Assembly: GCA_022402535.1 (NCBI GenBank)
Contig: JAKRSD010000015.1
Location: 106,970 to 170,969, forward strand
Length of the DNA stretch: 64,000 nt
Direction of reading: 5' to 3'
From: Flavobacteriales bacterium
GTDB taxonomy: Bacteria; Bacteroidota; Bacteroidia; CAIKAF01
The notes under the pieces are model-generated. The model saw nothing but the letters and a program-made list of their open reading frames with translations, was not told the DNA's origin and made no database searches. The translations under genes and the position numbers were made by a program. This document shows, piece by piece, positions 54,381 to 62,780 of the stretch (positions within the stretch are counted from its first letter, which is position 1; each line of letters begins with the position of its first letter).

Positions 54381-54917
54381 TTATTCCAGTTTCTTTTTCA
54401 GGTTTTGTAACCCTATTTCTAAATCCTTACCGATTTCTTCTTCCATATTCATGAATAACCCCATCAGATTCATGGGATAGGGCATTTTCCCGCTGATTGC
54501 CCATGTTACCTGCGTTTCATTTTCTGAAACGGATTTAAGTGCCATGTAAGAATCTAATTTTGACTCAAACGGCTCTTTAAAACGTACTTCATAATCAATA
54601 CGTTCCCCTTCTGTGATTTTTGTGATTTCCTGTTCGCCTACGCCCACATCTTCGTTTTTGCTTTCCCAACCTGCCACAAAGCCTACCGTAGCATCGGTTC
54701 CTTTAAACTCTTTTTTCATGTTGGGATCCATGGCGGCCCATTTGCTGTATTCGTCCTGATTTTTCAGATACTTTACATAATCGTATACTTCTGAGCGGGG
54801 TTTCTGAATGGTAATATCCTTCACCACTTCGTATTCTTTTTTTACAAACAATGCGGCGATAAACGGGATAGAAATAATTACGGCCAAAACAATGGCGATT
54901 TTTTTAACTGTTTTCAT
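54381..54917 (-). CDS. Membrane-anchored SRPBCC (START-like) domain protein
   Basis: 178 aa from the ATG at 54917 (MKTVKKIAIVLAVIISIPFIAALFV), an N-terminal membrane helix followed by a polyketide cyclase/START-like domain (about 28-178: VVKDITIQKPRSEVYDYVKYLKNQDEYSKW). This fold makes a hydrophobic ligand cavity; the ligand is unknown. The start at 54965 would place translation upstream of the promoter box. TATATTTG on the minus strand (54948-54941) and the inverted repeat TTTGTT-N5-AACAAA just after it suggest a regulated promoter. Convergent with the pirin gene (5-nt gap). Confidence 0.82.
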   Translation of the reverse strand: MKTVKKIAIVLAVIISIPFIAALFVKKEYEVVKDITIQKPRSEVYDYVKYLKNQDEYSKWAAMDPNMKKEFKGTDATVGFVAGWESKNEDVGVGEQEITKITEGERIDYEVRFKEPFESKLDSYMALKSVSENETQVTWAISGKMPYPMNLMGLFMNMEEEIGKDLEIGLQNLKKKLE

Positions 54918-54927
54918 GGTAGATGTG

Positions 54928-54948
54928 TTTGTTGTACAAACAAATATA
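54928..54948 (-). promoter_or_regulatory. Promoter and dyad upstream of the SRPBCC gene
   Basis: Minus-strand TATATTTG (54948-54941) is an exact -7 match. It overlaps TTTGTT-GTACA-AACAAA (54928-54944), a 6-bp dyad that could be an operator. Confidence 0.4.
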
Positions 54949-54992
54949 CCATCATTTCTATACAATTAGGTATACTTGTCATTCAATTTTAG

Positions 54993-55388
54993 GTGATGAA
55001 AATTACTTTTATAACAATACTTGCTATACTTCCAGTTTTGAGCCGGGCCCAAAATTGGGATTGCAGCCGCTTTAAAAATGGCAGTTTTACCATATTTGAT
55101 CCCACTTCCGGAAAAACCACGTTGATTCATCGATATGGTAACCGGCAGATTGAAACTGACTCCGCCAATACGTACAGAATCCTATTAAAAGTAAAATGGA
55201 TTGATGCGTGTAACTATGAACTTACTCCGAAAAAATTTGAAGGGCTGGATAAAGAAATGATTTCACTACGCAAGAAAACAGTGGGGGTGCGAATAATTCA
55301 AATCAATGAAGATTCATATGTAGCCCGTTGTACAATCGTGGGCAGTTTTGTGCCGTACTCTGATTTTGAATTAATTCAAATTAAATAG
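54993..55388 (+). CDS. Small secreted protein, unknown
   Basis: 131 aa with a signal peptide (MKITFITILAILPVLSRAQ from the second Met). The mature part starts NWDCSRFKNGSFTIFDP and contains RYGNRQIETDSANTYRILLKVKWIDACNYEL, a beta-rich pattern with two cysteines that I recall from small Bacteroidota envelope proteins often misnamed as topoisomerase fragments. Divergent from the SRPBCC gene and convergent with folA. No function assigned. Confidence 0.65.
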   Translation: MMKITFITILAILPVLSRAQNWDCSRFKNGSFTIFDPTSGKTTLIHRYGNRQIETDSANTYRILLKVKWIDACNYELTPKKFEGLDKEMISLRKKTVGVRIIQINEDSYVARCTIVGSFVPYSDFELIQIK

Positions 55389-55401
55389 GTTGACCAAAGG
55401 A

Positions 55402-55902
55402 TTACCCCTTTTTGTACTGCAAAAACGTGTAGTCAAATTCGTTTTTTTCATCGGCCGGGTGGCTTTCTTCAAACACGCACATCCATTCTTTTCCAATTTC
55501 CGGGAATTGTGTATCGCCCTCCGCTGAGGTGTGAACGCGTGTCACAAACAATTCATCCGTAATGGGTAAAAACCGGGCGTAAATTTCTCCACCCCCGATT
55601 ATGGATATTCTTTCCTCGTTTTGGCAGATGTTCAGCGCTTCTTCTGGGCTGTTTACTATTTCGGCCCCATCTACTTGGTAGGCTTTATCACGGGTAATGA
55701 TGATATTTCTGCGTCCCGGTAACACCCTGCCTATGGAATCAAAGGTCTTTCTTCCCATGATAATGGGAAATCCCGTGGTGAGTTCCCTGAATTTTTTTAA
55801 ATCGGAAGATAATTTCCAGATCAGTGCATTATTGTTGCCAATTACTTGGTTTTCTGCCACGGCCACAACCATTCTCACTACAGGCTTTTTGTCATTTTTC
55901 AT
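55402..55902 (-). CDS. folA: Dihydrofolate reductase
   Basis: 166-aa NADPH-dependent enzyme making tetrahydrofolate. Family features: VVAVAENQVIGNNNALIWKLSSDLKKF with the catalytic Asp, the MGRKTFDSIGRVLPGR cofactor segment and IIGGGEIYARFLP. The usual LPWHLP is replaced by LIWKLS, a mild variation that may alter substrate or antifolate binding. No thymidylate synthase gene is adjacent. Divergent from the exosortase gene. Confidence 0.95.
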   Translation of the reverse strand: MKNDKKPVVRMVVAVAENQVIGNNNALIWKLSSDLKKFRELTTGFPIIMGRKTFDSIGRVLPGRRNIIITRDKAYQVDGAEIVNSPEEALNICQNEERISIIGGGEIYARFLPITDELFVTRVHTSAEGDTQFPEIGKEWMCVFEESHPADEKNEFDYTFLQYKKG

Positions 55903-55946
55903 CGTAATCCGATTTAACGGTACAAAAGAACTATTTTAGCGCCGTT

Positions 55947-56507
55947 ATGGGTAACTTATCCGAAAAATTAAAATCGGTTGATAAACAAGCCGCCTTGGCT
56001 TCCGTCCTTTTTTTGGCTAAGACGGGCGGAGTGTACTTACTTTGGAAAGGGTTTACCTACCTGATGGAAAATGTGCCCAAGCTGACTCCGTACTGGGATG
56101 CATTTCGGGATTTCACCGGGATGATTTTAGCAAAGGCTACTTATTTTGTTGTGGTTACGCTGATGGGCTATGAAGGACAGGCTTATGATCGCGTTTTTAT
56201 GATTGAAGGCACCCGGGGCATTTATATCGGTAATTCTTGTCTGGGAGTTTCTGCCATGGCCATTTTTGCGGGATTAATCATTGCCTATCCCGGCCCCTGG
56301 AAACGTAAATTATGGTATATCCCATTAGGCATGTTATTGGTGCAGGGCTCAAATCTTTTTCGTCTGGTGGGATTGGCATTATTGCAAAAACACAGCACTG
56401 AAGCATTTGTGCAGTTTAATCACGGATATACCTATGTAATCATCACCTATTCCTTTATTTTTCTTCTGGTGGTGTTTTGGTTTAATAAACTGGCCGATAA
56501 AAAATAA
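55947..56507 (+). CDS. Exosortase/archaeosortase-family membrane transpeptidase
   Basis: 186-aa polytopic membrane protein, about five helices. The catalytic triad of the family is in place: C98 in GNSCLGVSAMAIF, R139 in GSNLFRLVGL and H159 in FNHGYTY. These enzymes cut and re-attach surface proteins carrying C-terminal sorting tags (such as PEP-CTERM in other phyla). It is short for a full exosortase, like the compact Bacteroidota variants (Xrt series). No tagged target and no exopolysaccharide cluster is seen nearby, so its partner must be elsewhere. It is 119 nt upstream of a two-component system on the same strand. Confidence 0.88.
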   Translation: MGNLSEKLKSVDKQAALASVLFLAKTGGVYLLWKGFTYLMENVPKLTPYWDAFRDFTGMILAKATYFVVVTLMGYEGQAYDRVFMIEGTRGIYIGNSCLGVSAMAIFAGLIIAYPGPWKRKLWYIPLGMLLVQGSNLFRLVGLALLQKHSTEAFVQFNHGYTYVIITYSFIFLLVVFWFNKLADKK

Positions 56508-56626
56508 TCACGGCATACCCCGTAAAAGATTTTTGCCGTATTTTTCAACGTTAATGAACGGTTAAAGAATGTAAATGCCCGGTTAAATAGTCCGGTATTG
56601 AGTTTTTCGAATTTACCTTTGATATC

Positions 56627-58174
56627 ATGTCGGTAAAAAACAGATTTCTGCCCGTTTCCATACTTATGATGACTGCGGCGCTTGCCGGCATTTTTGCCTT
56701 GCAGGTGTATTGGTTTATGCAGGCGTATGAACTCAAAAGTCGCGATTTTGACAGTCGGGTAAATATGGCCCTTATCAAAACGGCCGAGCGGGTAGAAGCC
56801 TACGAAACCAAAAATATTTTGATAGAAAGAATCGGGCAGGGGGTCAATTATTTTCCCCGATACCCGGATTCATCTTCGGCAACATCCATTCCCTCGGGTA
56901 CTTTGCTCGATCAAACTAATTTTACAATCCGCCAACCGGAAGCTGAAGCCGAGGCCACACAACAAAAAATTTTCTTACCCGACGGAACTGAGCTCACCAT
57001 TGCCACCAATACCATAGGCGGCTCACTTTCCGACAGCGTGCGTGCGGCTGTACAGGATGAAGCCCGTCAATTGTTTACCGATATTTTGTTGGAACTGGAG
57101 CTGTTTAAGCGCGAAGGAATGCAGATGCCCGACCCCATGAAAGTGGATTCAATACTGGATTATACCCTTCGTGAATTTGGAATCCGTTCGGGTTATATGG
57201 GGGCGGTTTATCTTCCACAGATTGACTCAGCGCTATTGCTTAACAACACCAAATCGTTTACTCCGCTGCACGAGTCAAAGTTTTATATCAGATTGTTTCC
57301 GCAATTTGCTTTTGCGGCACCTCAGTATCTGGTGATAGATTTTATGGACAAAACGGCATCCATTATTGCCGAATTACAATCGTTTATCTTGTTGTTTCTC
57401 ATATTTTCTACCATCATCATTGGGGTTTATGCCTACACACTCCGCAATTTTTTGAAACAGAGAAAATTGTCGGAACTGAAAACGGATTTTATCAATAATA
57501 TGACGCATGAGTTTAAAACACCCATTGCATCCATCTCATTAGCAGCGGATTCACTGAAAAATCCCAAAATACTTCAAAATCCGGAACTGATTTTGCAGTA
57601 TGGGGAAATCATTAAAGAAGAAAACAAGCGGATGAATCGCCACATCGAGTCGGTTTTGCAGTCAGCCATTCTTGAAAAAGATTCGCTGCAACTGAATAAA
57701 GAAACCCTTCATCTGCATGCTCTTCTTGAAATTGCTGCCGACAGGGTCCGTTTTCAGCACAGTTCCGTGGAGATTAGAATTGCCGAAGAATACGAAGCAG
57801 AAAATGATAGAATTGTCGGAGACGAAATGCACTTGGTGAATGTATTTGTGAACTTGTTGGATAATGCCGTAAAGTATTGTAAAACAGTTCCGGAGATTAC
57901 CATCAAAACCCAAAATGAGGAAAATGATATCCGGATTTCATTTTCCGATAATGGAATCGGAATAAAAAAAGACGACGTAAAAGAAATATTTCAGAAATTT
58001 TACCGTGTACCTACGGGCAATCTGCATAATGTAAAAGGATTCGGCCTCGGCTTACACTACGTAAAATCAATTATAGAAATGCATGGAGGCACAGTGGGCG
58101 TAGAAAGTGTTTATGGAAAAGGAAGCACATTTACGCTCACCATTCCTCTGATAACCAAAAACGAACAAGTATGA
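56627..58174 (+). CDS. Membrane sensor histidine kinase
   Basis: 515 aa. Two transmembrane helices (about 8-30 and 250-272) bracket a periplasmic sensor region of about 215 residues with no recognised fold. The HisKA domain has H294 (NNMTHEFKTPIAS) and the HATPase has NLLDNAVKYC, FSDNGIGIKK and GFGLGLHYVKSII. The TACCTTTG box at 56614-56621 ends 5 nt before the ATG, so the transcript may be leaderless. Coupled by ATGA overlap with its regulator. Confidence 0.94.
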   Translation: MSVKNRFLPVSILMMTAALAGIFALQVYWFMQAYELKSRDFDSRVNMALIKTAERVEAYETKNILIERIGQGVNYFPRYPDSSSATSIPSGTLLDQTNFTIRQPEAEAEATQQKIFLPDGTELTIATNTIGGSLSDSVRAAVQDEARQLFTDILLELELFKREGMQMPDPMKVDSILDYTLREFGIRSGYMGAVYLPQIDSALLLNNTKSFTPLHESKFYIRLFPQFAFAAPQYLVIDFMDKTASIIAELQSFILLFLIFSTIIIGVYAYTLRNFLKQRKLSELKTDFINNMTHEFKTPIASISLAADSLKNPKILQNPELILQYGEIIKEENKRMNRHIESVLQSAILEKDSLQLNKETLHLHALLEIAADRVRFQHSSVEIRIAEEYEAENDRIVGDEMHLVNVFVNLLDNAVKYCKTVPEITIKTQNEENDIRISFSDNGIGIKKDDVKEIFQKFYRVPTGNLHNVKGFGLGLHYVKSIIEMHGGTVGVESVYGKGSTFTLTIPLITKNEQV

Positions 58175-58878
58175 GTACAACAGGCAAAAGCAAAATTTTA
58201 TTGGTAGAAGATGATTCTTCTTTCGGAGGACTGATGAGAGATTTTCTGAAAATGAATGATCTGGATGTGGAATTATGCACGGACGGGGAAGCCGGGCGTG
58301 AAGCTTTTTTCCGCGACCGGTTTGATTTATGCATTTTGGATGTGATGATGCCCAAAATGGACGGATTTACCTTGGCATCCGAAATAAAAAAATTCAACCC
58401 TGATATTCCGGTTATATTTCTTACCGCTAAAACCCTCCGGGAAGATATGGTGAAAGGCTATAAACTGGGCGCTGATGATTATATTACCAAACCTTTCGAT
58501 TCGGAAATATTGCTGATGAAAGTGAACGCGATTCTAAAGCGCAACACTTCCCAGAATGCCCGGGAAAAGCAGACGGTTTTTCATATCGGTGATTTTGAAT
58601 ACAAAAACAGCACCCGCGAGTTGGTGCATCCCACTGCCGGCATCGCCAAACTTTCGCCCAAAGAGGGAGAACTGCTGCGGATGTTACTGGTTACCCAAGA
58701 TTCCGTGATGCCCCGTTCTGCGGCGTTAAAGGCAATCTGGAAAGATGACAACTATTTTACGGGCCGTAGTATGGATGTGTACATGACCAAACTGCGCAAA
58801 TATCTTTCTCATGACCCACGTATTGAAATCCGTAATATACACAGCGAAGGATTTATGCTTACGGTGAGAGAAGAGTAA
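58171..58878 (+). CDS. OmpR/PhoB-family response regulator
   Basis: 235 aa. Receiver domain with D14-D15 region (LVEDDSS), phosphoacceptor D57 (CILDVMMPKMDG), T85 area (FLTAKTLRED) and K107 (YITKPFD). The C-terminal winged helix (about 135-233; LSPKEGELLRMLLV, SMDVYMTKLRKYL) is OmpR-type. Partner of the kinase immediately upstream, overlapping by 4 nt. Ends before a bidirectional terminator shared with pdhB. Confidence 0.95.
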   Translation: MSTTGKSKILLVEDDSSFGGLMRDFLKMNDLDVELCTDGEAGREAFFRDRFDLCILDVMMPKMDGFTLASEIKKFNPDIPVIFLTAKTLREDMVKGYKLGADDYITKPFDSEILLMKVNAILKRNTSQNAREKQTVFHIGDFEYKNSTRELVHPTAGIAKLSPKEGELLRMLLVTQDSVMPRSAALKAIWKDDNYFTGRSMDVYMTKLRKYLSHDPRIEIRNIHSEGFMLTVREE

Positions 58879-58897
58879 TTGTTTTGAATAGAATTAA

Positions 58898-58922
58898 AAA
58901 AGGCCGGAATTACCGGCCTTTT
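58898..58922. terminator. Bidirectional terminator
   Basis: AAAAGGCCGG-aatta-CCGGCCTTTT, a perfect 10-bp stem with A/T runs on both sides, between the convergent response-regulator and pdhB genes. Confidence 0.9.
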
Positions 58923-58939
58923 CTGTTTAGTATAAAAGC

Positions 58940-59917
58940 TTATTTATAAGTTACCGTTTTCACGGCTTCCACAATGCGTTTTACATTGGGTAGGTAGGCT
59001 TCAATCAGCGAAGCGGCAAAAGGAAACGGAACATCGCGTCCCGTAACCCGGATAATGGGCGCATCTAAATAATCGAAAGCGCGCTTTTGCACCATATAGG
59101 TAAGTTCGGTGGCAATGTTGGCCAGTGGCCAGGCTTCATCTATAAATACCATACGGTTGGTCTTTTTTACGGAGTTCACCACGGTATCATAATCAATGGG
59201 GCGAACGGAACGTAAATCCACCACTTCGCAATCGATACCTTCTTTGGCCAGTTCTTCGGCAGCTGCCAGAACCACTTTCATCATTTTGCCAAAGGATACC
59301 AGCGTAACATCGGTTCCCATGCGTTTAATATCCGCTTTGCCGATAGGAATCAGATATTCTTCTTCAGGCACTTCGCCTTTATCGCCATACATCTGCTCCG
59401 ATTCCATAAAAATCACAGGGTCGTTATCGCGGATGGCTGTTTTCATCAAGCCTTTGGCATCGTATGGATTTGAAGGAACCACCACTTTCAGTCCGGGGCA
59501 GTTGGCATACCAGCTTTCAAAATTTTGGCTGTGTGTTGCCCCCAATTGTCCTGCCGAACCGGTGGGCCCGCGAAACACGATGGGAATATTAAACTGTCCG
59601 CCGCTCATCTGATATATTTTTGCGGCGTTATTGATAATCTGATCTATAGCAACCAGAGAAAAGTTAAATGTCATGAACTCGATAATGGGACGAATGCCAT
59701 TCATGGCCGCACCCACTCCGATACCTGCAAAACCCAGCTCAGAGATAGGCGTATCAATCACCCTCTTTTCTCCGAACTCTTCCAGCATGCCTTTGGACAC
59801 TTTGTAAGCCCCATCGTATTCGGCCACTTCTTCACCCATCAAAAAGACGTTCTCATCGCGGCGCATTTCTTCGCTCATGGCTTCTCTTATGGCTTCTCTG
59901 AATTGAATTTCACGCAT
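58940..59917 (-). CDS. pdhB: Pyruvate dehydrogenase E1 component, beta subunit
   Basis: 325-aa thiamin-dependent subunit joining glycolysis to acetyl-CoA formation. Family landmarks: LMGEEVAEYDGAYKVSKGML, DTPISELGFAGIGVGAAM, FMTFNFSLVAIDQIINNAAK, and FRGPTGSAGQLGATHSQNFESW. Typical length for separate E1-beta proteins. The alpha subunit and E2 are not adjacent. TACCTTTG on the minus strand at 59945-59938 is a clear -7 box, 20 nt before the ATG. Confidence 0.95.
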   Translation of the reverse strand: MREIQFREAIREAMSEEMRRDENVFLMGEEVAEYDGAYKVSKGMLEEFGEKRVIDTPISELGFAGIGVGAAMNGIRPIIEFMTFNFSLVAIDQIINNAAKIYQMSGGQFNIPIVFRGPTGSAGQLGATHSQNFESWYANCPGLKVVVPSNPYDAKGLMKTAIRDNDPVIFMESEQMYGDKGEVPEEEYLIPIGKADIKRMGTDVTLVSFGKMMKVVLAAAEELAKEGIDCEVVDLRSVRPIDYDTVVNSVKKTNRMVFIDEAWPLANIATELTYMVQKRAFDYLDAPIIRVTGRDVPFPFAASLIEAYLPNVKRIVEAVKTVTYK

Positions 59918-59937
59918 AATTGCAATAAATTTAGGGG

Positions 59938-59945
59938 CAAAGGTA
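59938..59945 (-). promoter_or_regulatory. -7 promoter box of pdhB
   Basis: TACCTTTG on the minus strand, exact TAnnTTTG match, 20 nt upstream of the start codon. Confidence 0.5.
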
Positions 59946-60056
59946 ATAATACTCTTAATTACGCCACACTTTAAACCCGTATCGGCTGCAATTGTTTACT
60001 TAACAGGTCTTTCAGATTTTTAGGAAGTAAAAATGCTCGTCATGCATAACTTTTTC

Positions 60057-60064
60057 TAAATTTG
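60057..60064 (+). promoter_or_regulatory. -7 promoter box of etfBA
   Basis: TAAATTTG, exact TAnnTTTG match, 30 nt before the etfB start. No good -33 TTTG seen. Confidence 0.45.
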
Positions 60065-60094
60065 TCGGGTTGAATCATCAAATAATGTAACAAT

Positions 60095-60835
60095 ATGAAT
60101 ATTTTGGTATGTATCAGCAAAGTGCCTGATACCACAACAAAGATTTCTTTTACGGACAATAACACTAAGTTCAATACGGCGGGTGTTCAGTATATCGTAA
60201 ATCCTTCGGACGAATGGTATGCTTTGGTTCGCGGACTTGAACTCAAAGAGGCCCTCGGCGGTTCGGTTACCATCATTACTGTGGGATTGGCCGAAGACGA
60301 TGCCATTATCCGCAAAGCACTTGCCATCGGTGCCGATGAAGCTGTGCGTGTGAATGCAGACCCTGCCGATTCTTATTTTGTGGCCGCTCAGATTGCTGCG
60401 TATGCCAAAACCAAAAATTTTGATTTAATCCTAACGGGTAAAGAAACGATTGACCACAACAATGCCGAAGTGGGCGGTATGATTGCCGAAATGGTAGGCA
60501 TGGAGTTCGTTTCTCCGGTGAATAAATTAGACGTGAACGGAAACGTTGCCCGCATGGAAAGCGAAGTCGGTGGAGCAACTTTTGTGCTGGAAGCTGAACT
60601 TCCGTTGGTTATTTCTGCCGCTAAAGGTATGGCCGATCAGCGTATTCCGAATATGCGCGGTATTATGGCAGCCCGTACCAAACCGATAAATGTGGTAGAA
60701 CCTCAGGGAGTGCAGCCGCTGGTGAAAGTTGCCGCCTTTGAAATGCCTCCTGCCAAAGCCGGGGTAAAAATGATAGATCCTGAAAATATGGATGAGCTGG
60801 TACAATTGTTACACAATGAAGCCAAGGTTATTTAA
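60095..60835 (+). CDS. etfB: Electron transfer flavoprotein subunit beta
   Basis: 246-aa subunit that, with EtfA, carries electrons from acyl-CoA and other dehydrogenases to the quinone pool and binds AMP. Landmarks: NILVCISKVPDTTTKI at the start, VTIITVGLAEDDAIIRKALAIGADEAVRV, LILTGKETIDHNNAEVGGMIAE, and MRGIMAARTKPINVVEP. Followed by etfA after 29 nt. Confidence 0.96.
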   Translation: MNILVCISKVPDTTTKISFTDNNTKFNTAGVQYIVNPSDEWYALVRGLELKEALGGSVTIITVGLAEDDAIIRKALAIGADEAVRVNADPADSYFVAAQIAAYAKTKNFDLILTGKETIDHNNAEVGGMIAEMVGMEFVSPVNKLDVNGNVARMESEVGGATFVLEAELPLVISAAKGMADQRIPNMRGIMAARTKPINVVEPQGVQPLVKVAAFEMPPAKAGVKMIDPENMDELVQLLHNEAKVI

Positions 60836-60864
60836 TTGATTACCATTAAAAAAAAGATTGCATT

Positions 60865-61839
60865 ATGTCAGTATTAGTATATGTTGAAGCCGTAGGCGGA
60901 AAAATAAAAAAAGCCGGATTTGAAGGCGTTTCTTACGGCAAACAGGCCGCCAATCAGATGGGTACAGGTGTAACGGCCGTTTTATTTGGTGCCGCCGATG
61001 CGGCAGAAGTGGCTTCATTAGGAAATTATGGAGCTACCAAAGTATTGCATGCTTCAGGAGATGCCTTTAACACGTTTGAATCCAATGCCTTTGCGGATGC
61101 CATGTCAGCCGCTGCCGAAAAAGAAGGCAGTACGTTACTCATTTTCCCTTTTGATAACTCAGGCCGTGCATTGGCTCCCCGTTTATCTGCCCGTATGGGT
61201 GCAGGATTGGTTTCGGGAGCTACGGCTTATCCTGAAATTTCGGGAAATACCTTGAAAGTTAAGAAAAACGTATTTTCGGGTAAAGCGATTGCTCAGGTTG
61301 AAATCGCCACCGATAAAAAAATAATTTCATTCACACCAAACAGCACCGGAATTCAGGAAGTTGGCGGTTCAGCGGCTGTTGAAGCGTTTTCTCCTGCCGT
61401 AAAATCTTCTAAAATCAAACTGGTGGAAGTACAAAAACAAGAAGGTGAAATTCCTCTTCCCGAAGCGGAACTGGTGGTTTCTGCCGGACGCGGAATGAAG
61501 GGCCCTGAGCATTGGGGAGTAATTGAAGAAATGGCAAAAGTATTGGGCGCAGCCACAGCATGTTCACGTCCTGTGGCGGATATAGGCTGGAGACCTCACC
61601 ATGAGCACGTAGGACAAACCGGAATTACCGTTCGTCCGAATCTGTACATTGCCATCGGAATTTCCGGAGCCATTCAGCATTTGGCCGGTGTTAACCAAAG
61701 TAAAACCATCGTGGTTATCAATAAAGATCCGGAAGCTCCTTTCTTTAAGGCTGCTGATTACGGAGTTATCGGCGACGCGTTTGATGTGGCTCCCCGTCTG
61801 TTGGAAGCCTTCAAAAAGTTTAAAGCCAATCAGAACTAA
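60865..61839 (+). CDS. etfA: Electron transfer flavoprotein subunit alpha
   Basis: 324-aa FAD-binding subunit. The C-terminal FAD domain is complete: LVVSAGRGMKGPEHWGVIEE, SRPVADIGWRPHHEHVGQTG, VRPNLYIAIGISGAIQHLAG and INKDPEAPFFKAADYGVIGD. Operon with etfB. Ends before a hairpin terminator that also overlaps the end of the convergent PLP-enzyme gene. Confidence 0.96.
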   Translation: MSVLVYVEAVGGKIKKAGFEGVSYGKQAANQMGTGVTAVLFGAADAAEVASLGNYGATKVLHASGDAFNTFESNAFADAMSAAAEKEGSTLLIFPFDNSGRALAPRLSARMGAGLVSGATAYPEISGNTLKVKKNVFSGKAIAQVEIATDKKIISFTPNSTGIQEVGGSAAVEAFSPAVKSSKIKLVEVQKQEGEIPLPEAELVVSAGRGMKGPEHWGVIEEMAKVLGAATACSRPVADIGWRPHHEHVGQTGITVRPNLYIAIGISGAIQHLAGVNQSKTIVVINKDPEAPFFKAADYGVIGDAFDVAPRLLEAFKKFKANQN

Positions 61840-61859
61840 ACGTTCAATATATCTTTTTG

Positions 61860-61889
61860 AAAACCCTGTCTTATTAGGCAGGGTTTTTT
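61860..61889. terminator. Terminator between etfA and the PLP-enzyme gene
   Basis: AAAACCCTG (61860-61868) pairs with CAGGGTTTT (61879-61887), with T's beyond. It serves etfA; on the other strand the stem overlaps the stop codon of the PLP-enzyme gene. Confidence 0.85.
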
Positions 61890-62767
61890 GTTTCCCGGAG
61901 TTTTCCCTGCAAACCTCCCGTATGAATAAAACAGAGGGCTTTACCGGTGGGTATCCGGTGTTGCTTTGCCAGGTCGATTACCCCATACAAGGCTTTGGCC
62001 GTATATACCTGTTCCAGAGGGAGCGCAAATTGCCGTTCCATGTGTTCAATAAAATCAAGTAATTCAGGCGTATGTTTGGCATATCCGCCAAAAGCGTAAT
62101 CGGTAATAATTTGAAGATTGGGAAGTGAAGTTCCGGCCAGATGTTCGGCTTCTTCTTGTAAAAAGCCTCCGTTTTTTAAGGCGGAAAAGGCCCAGACTTC
62201 CGCTTCCGGATTTGCCAGGGCTATTCCGGCTGCCGTGGTGGCCGTTCCCGCAGCCAGGCAAAAGATATCGGCTTTTCCTCGGAGTTGTTCTCCCCATTCT
62301 TTACAGCCCTGCAAGCCCAATAGATTGCTTCCTCCTTCGGGAACAATATGGGCATCAGGAAATTTAATCCCAAGTTTTTGCAGGAAGGGTTCCGTGCTTT
62401 TTTGCCGGTATTCTTCCCGCGATATAAACTCAAGCTGCATGCCGTTTTGCAGGGCAAATTCGAGAGTGGGGGAGCGTGTTGCGGGCTTTTCGCCCCGGAT
62501 AATGCCGATGGTTTCTAATCCATAGGCTTTGCCTGCCGCCGCCACGGCATGTATATGATTGCTGTATGCTCCGCCAAATGTGAGCAGGCACTGTATCTGA
62601 TTATCCTTACAATACTGTAGATTGTGTTTCAGCTTCCACCATTTATTGCCCTGATAAAAGCCGTGGGCCAGATCTTCGCGTAGTACCGTAAATTCAAAAA
62701 ATAATCCGCTTTCCAAAGGGAAGCGGATTATCTGAAAATGAGGAATATAATCACCGTGTTGTACCAT
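61874..62767 (-). CDS. PLP-dependent D-cysteine desulfhydrase/ACC deaminase-like enzyme
   Basis: 297-aa fold-type II PLP enzyme. GNKWWKLKHNL contains the expected Schiff-base lysine, followed by LLTFGGAYSNHIHAVAAAGKAYGLETIGIIRGE, the family pattern (GGxxSNHxxA), and IVPEGGSNLLGLQGCKEW (phosphate-binding region). Substrate could be D-cysteine or 1-aminocyclopropane-1-carboxylate; sequence reading cannot decide. It follows the RNase E/G gene after 13 nt on the same strand, so it is likely co-transcribed. Confidence 0.88.
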   Translation of the reverse strand: MVQHGDYIPHFQIIRFPLESGLFFEFTVLREDLAHGFYQGNKWWKLKHNLQYCKDNQIQCLLTFGGAYSNHIHAVAAAGKAYGLETIGIIRGEKPATRSPTLEFALQNGMQLEFISREEYRQKSTEPFLQKLGIKFPDAHIVPEGGSNLLGLQGCKEWGEQLRGKADIFCLAAGTATTAAGIALANPEAEVWAFSALKNGGFLQEEAEHLAGTSLPNLQIITDYAFGGYAKHTPELLDFIEHMERQFALPLEQVYTAKALYGVIDLAKQHRIPTGKALCFIHTGGLQGKLRETKNPA

Positions 62768-62780
62768 AAAGGCTACGGTG

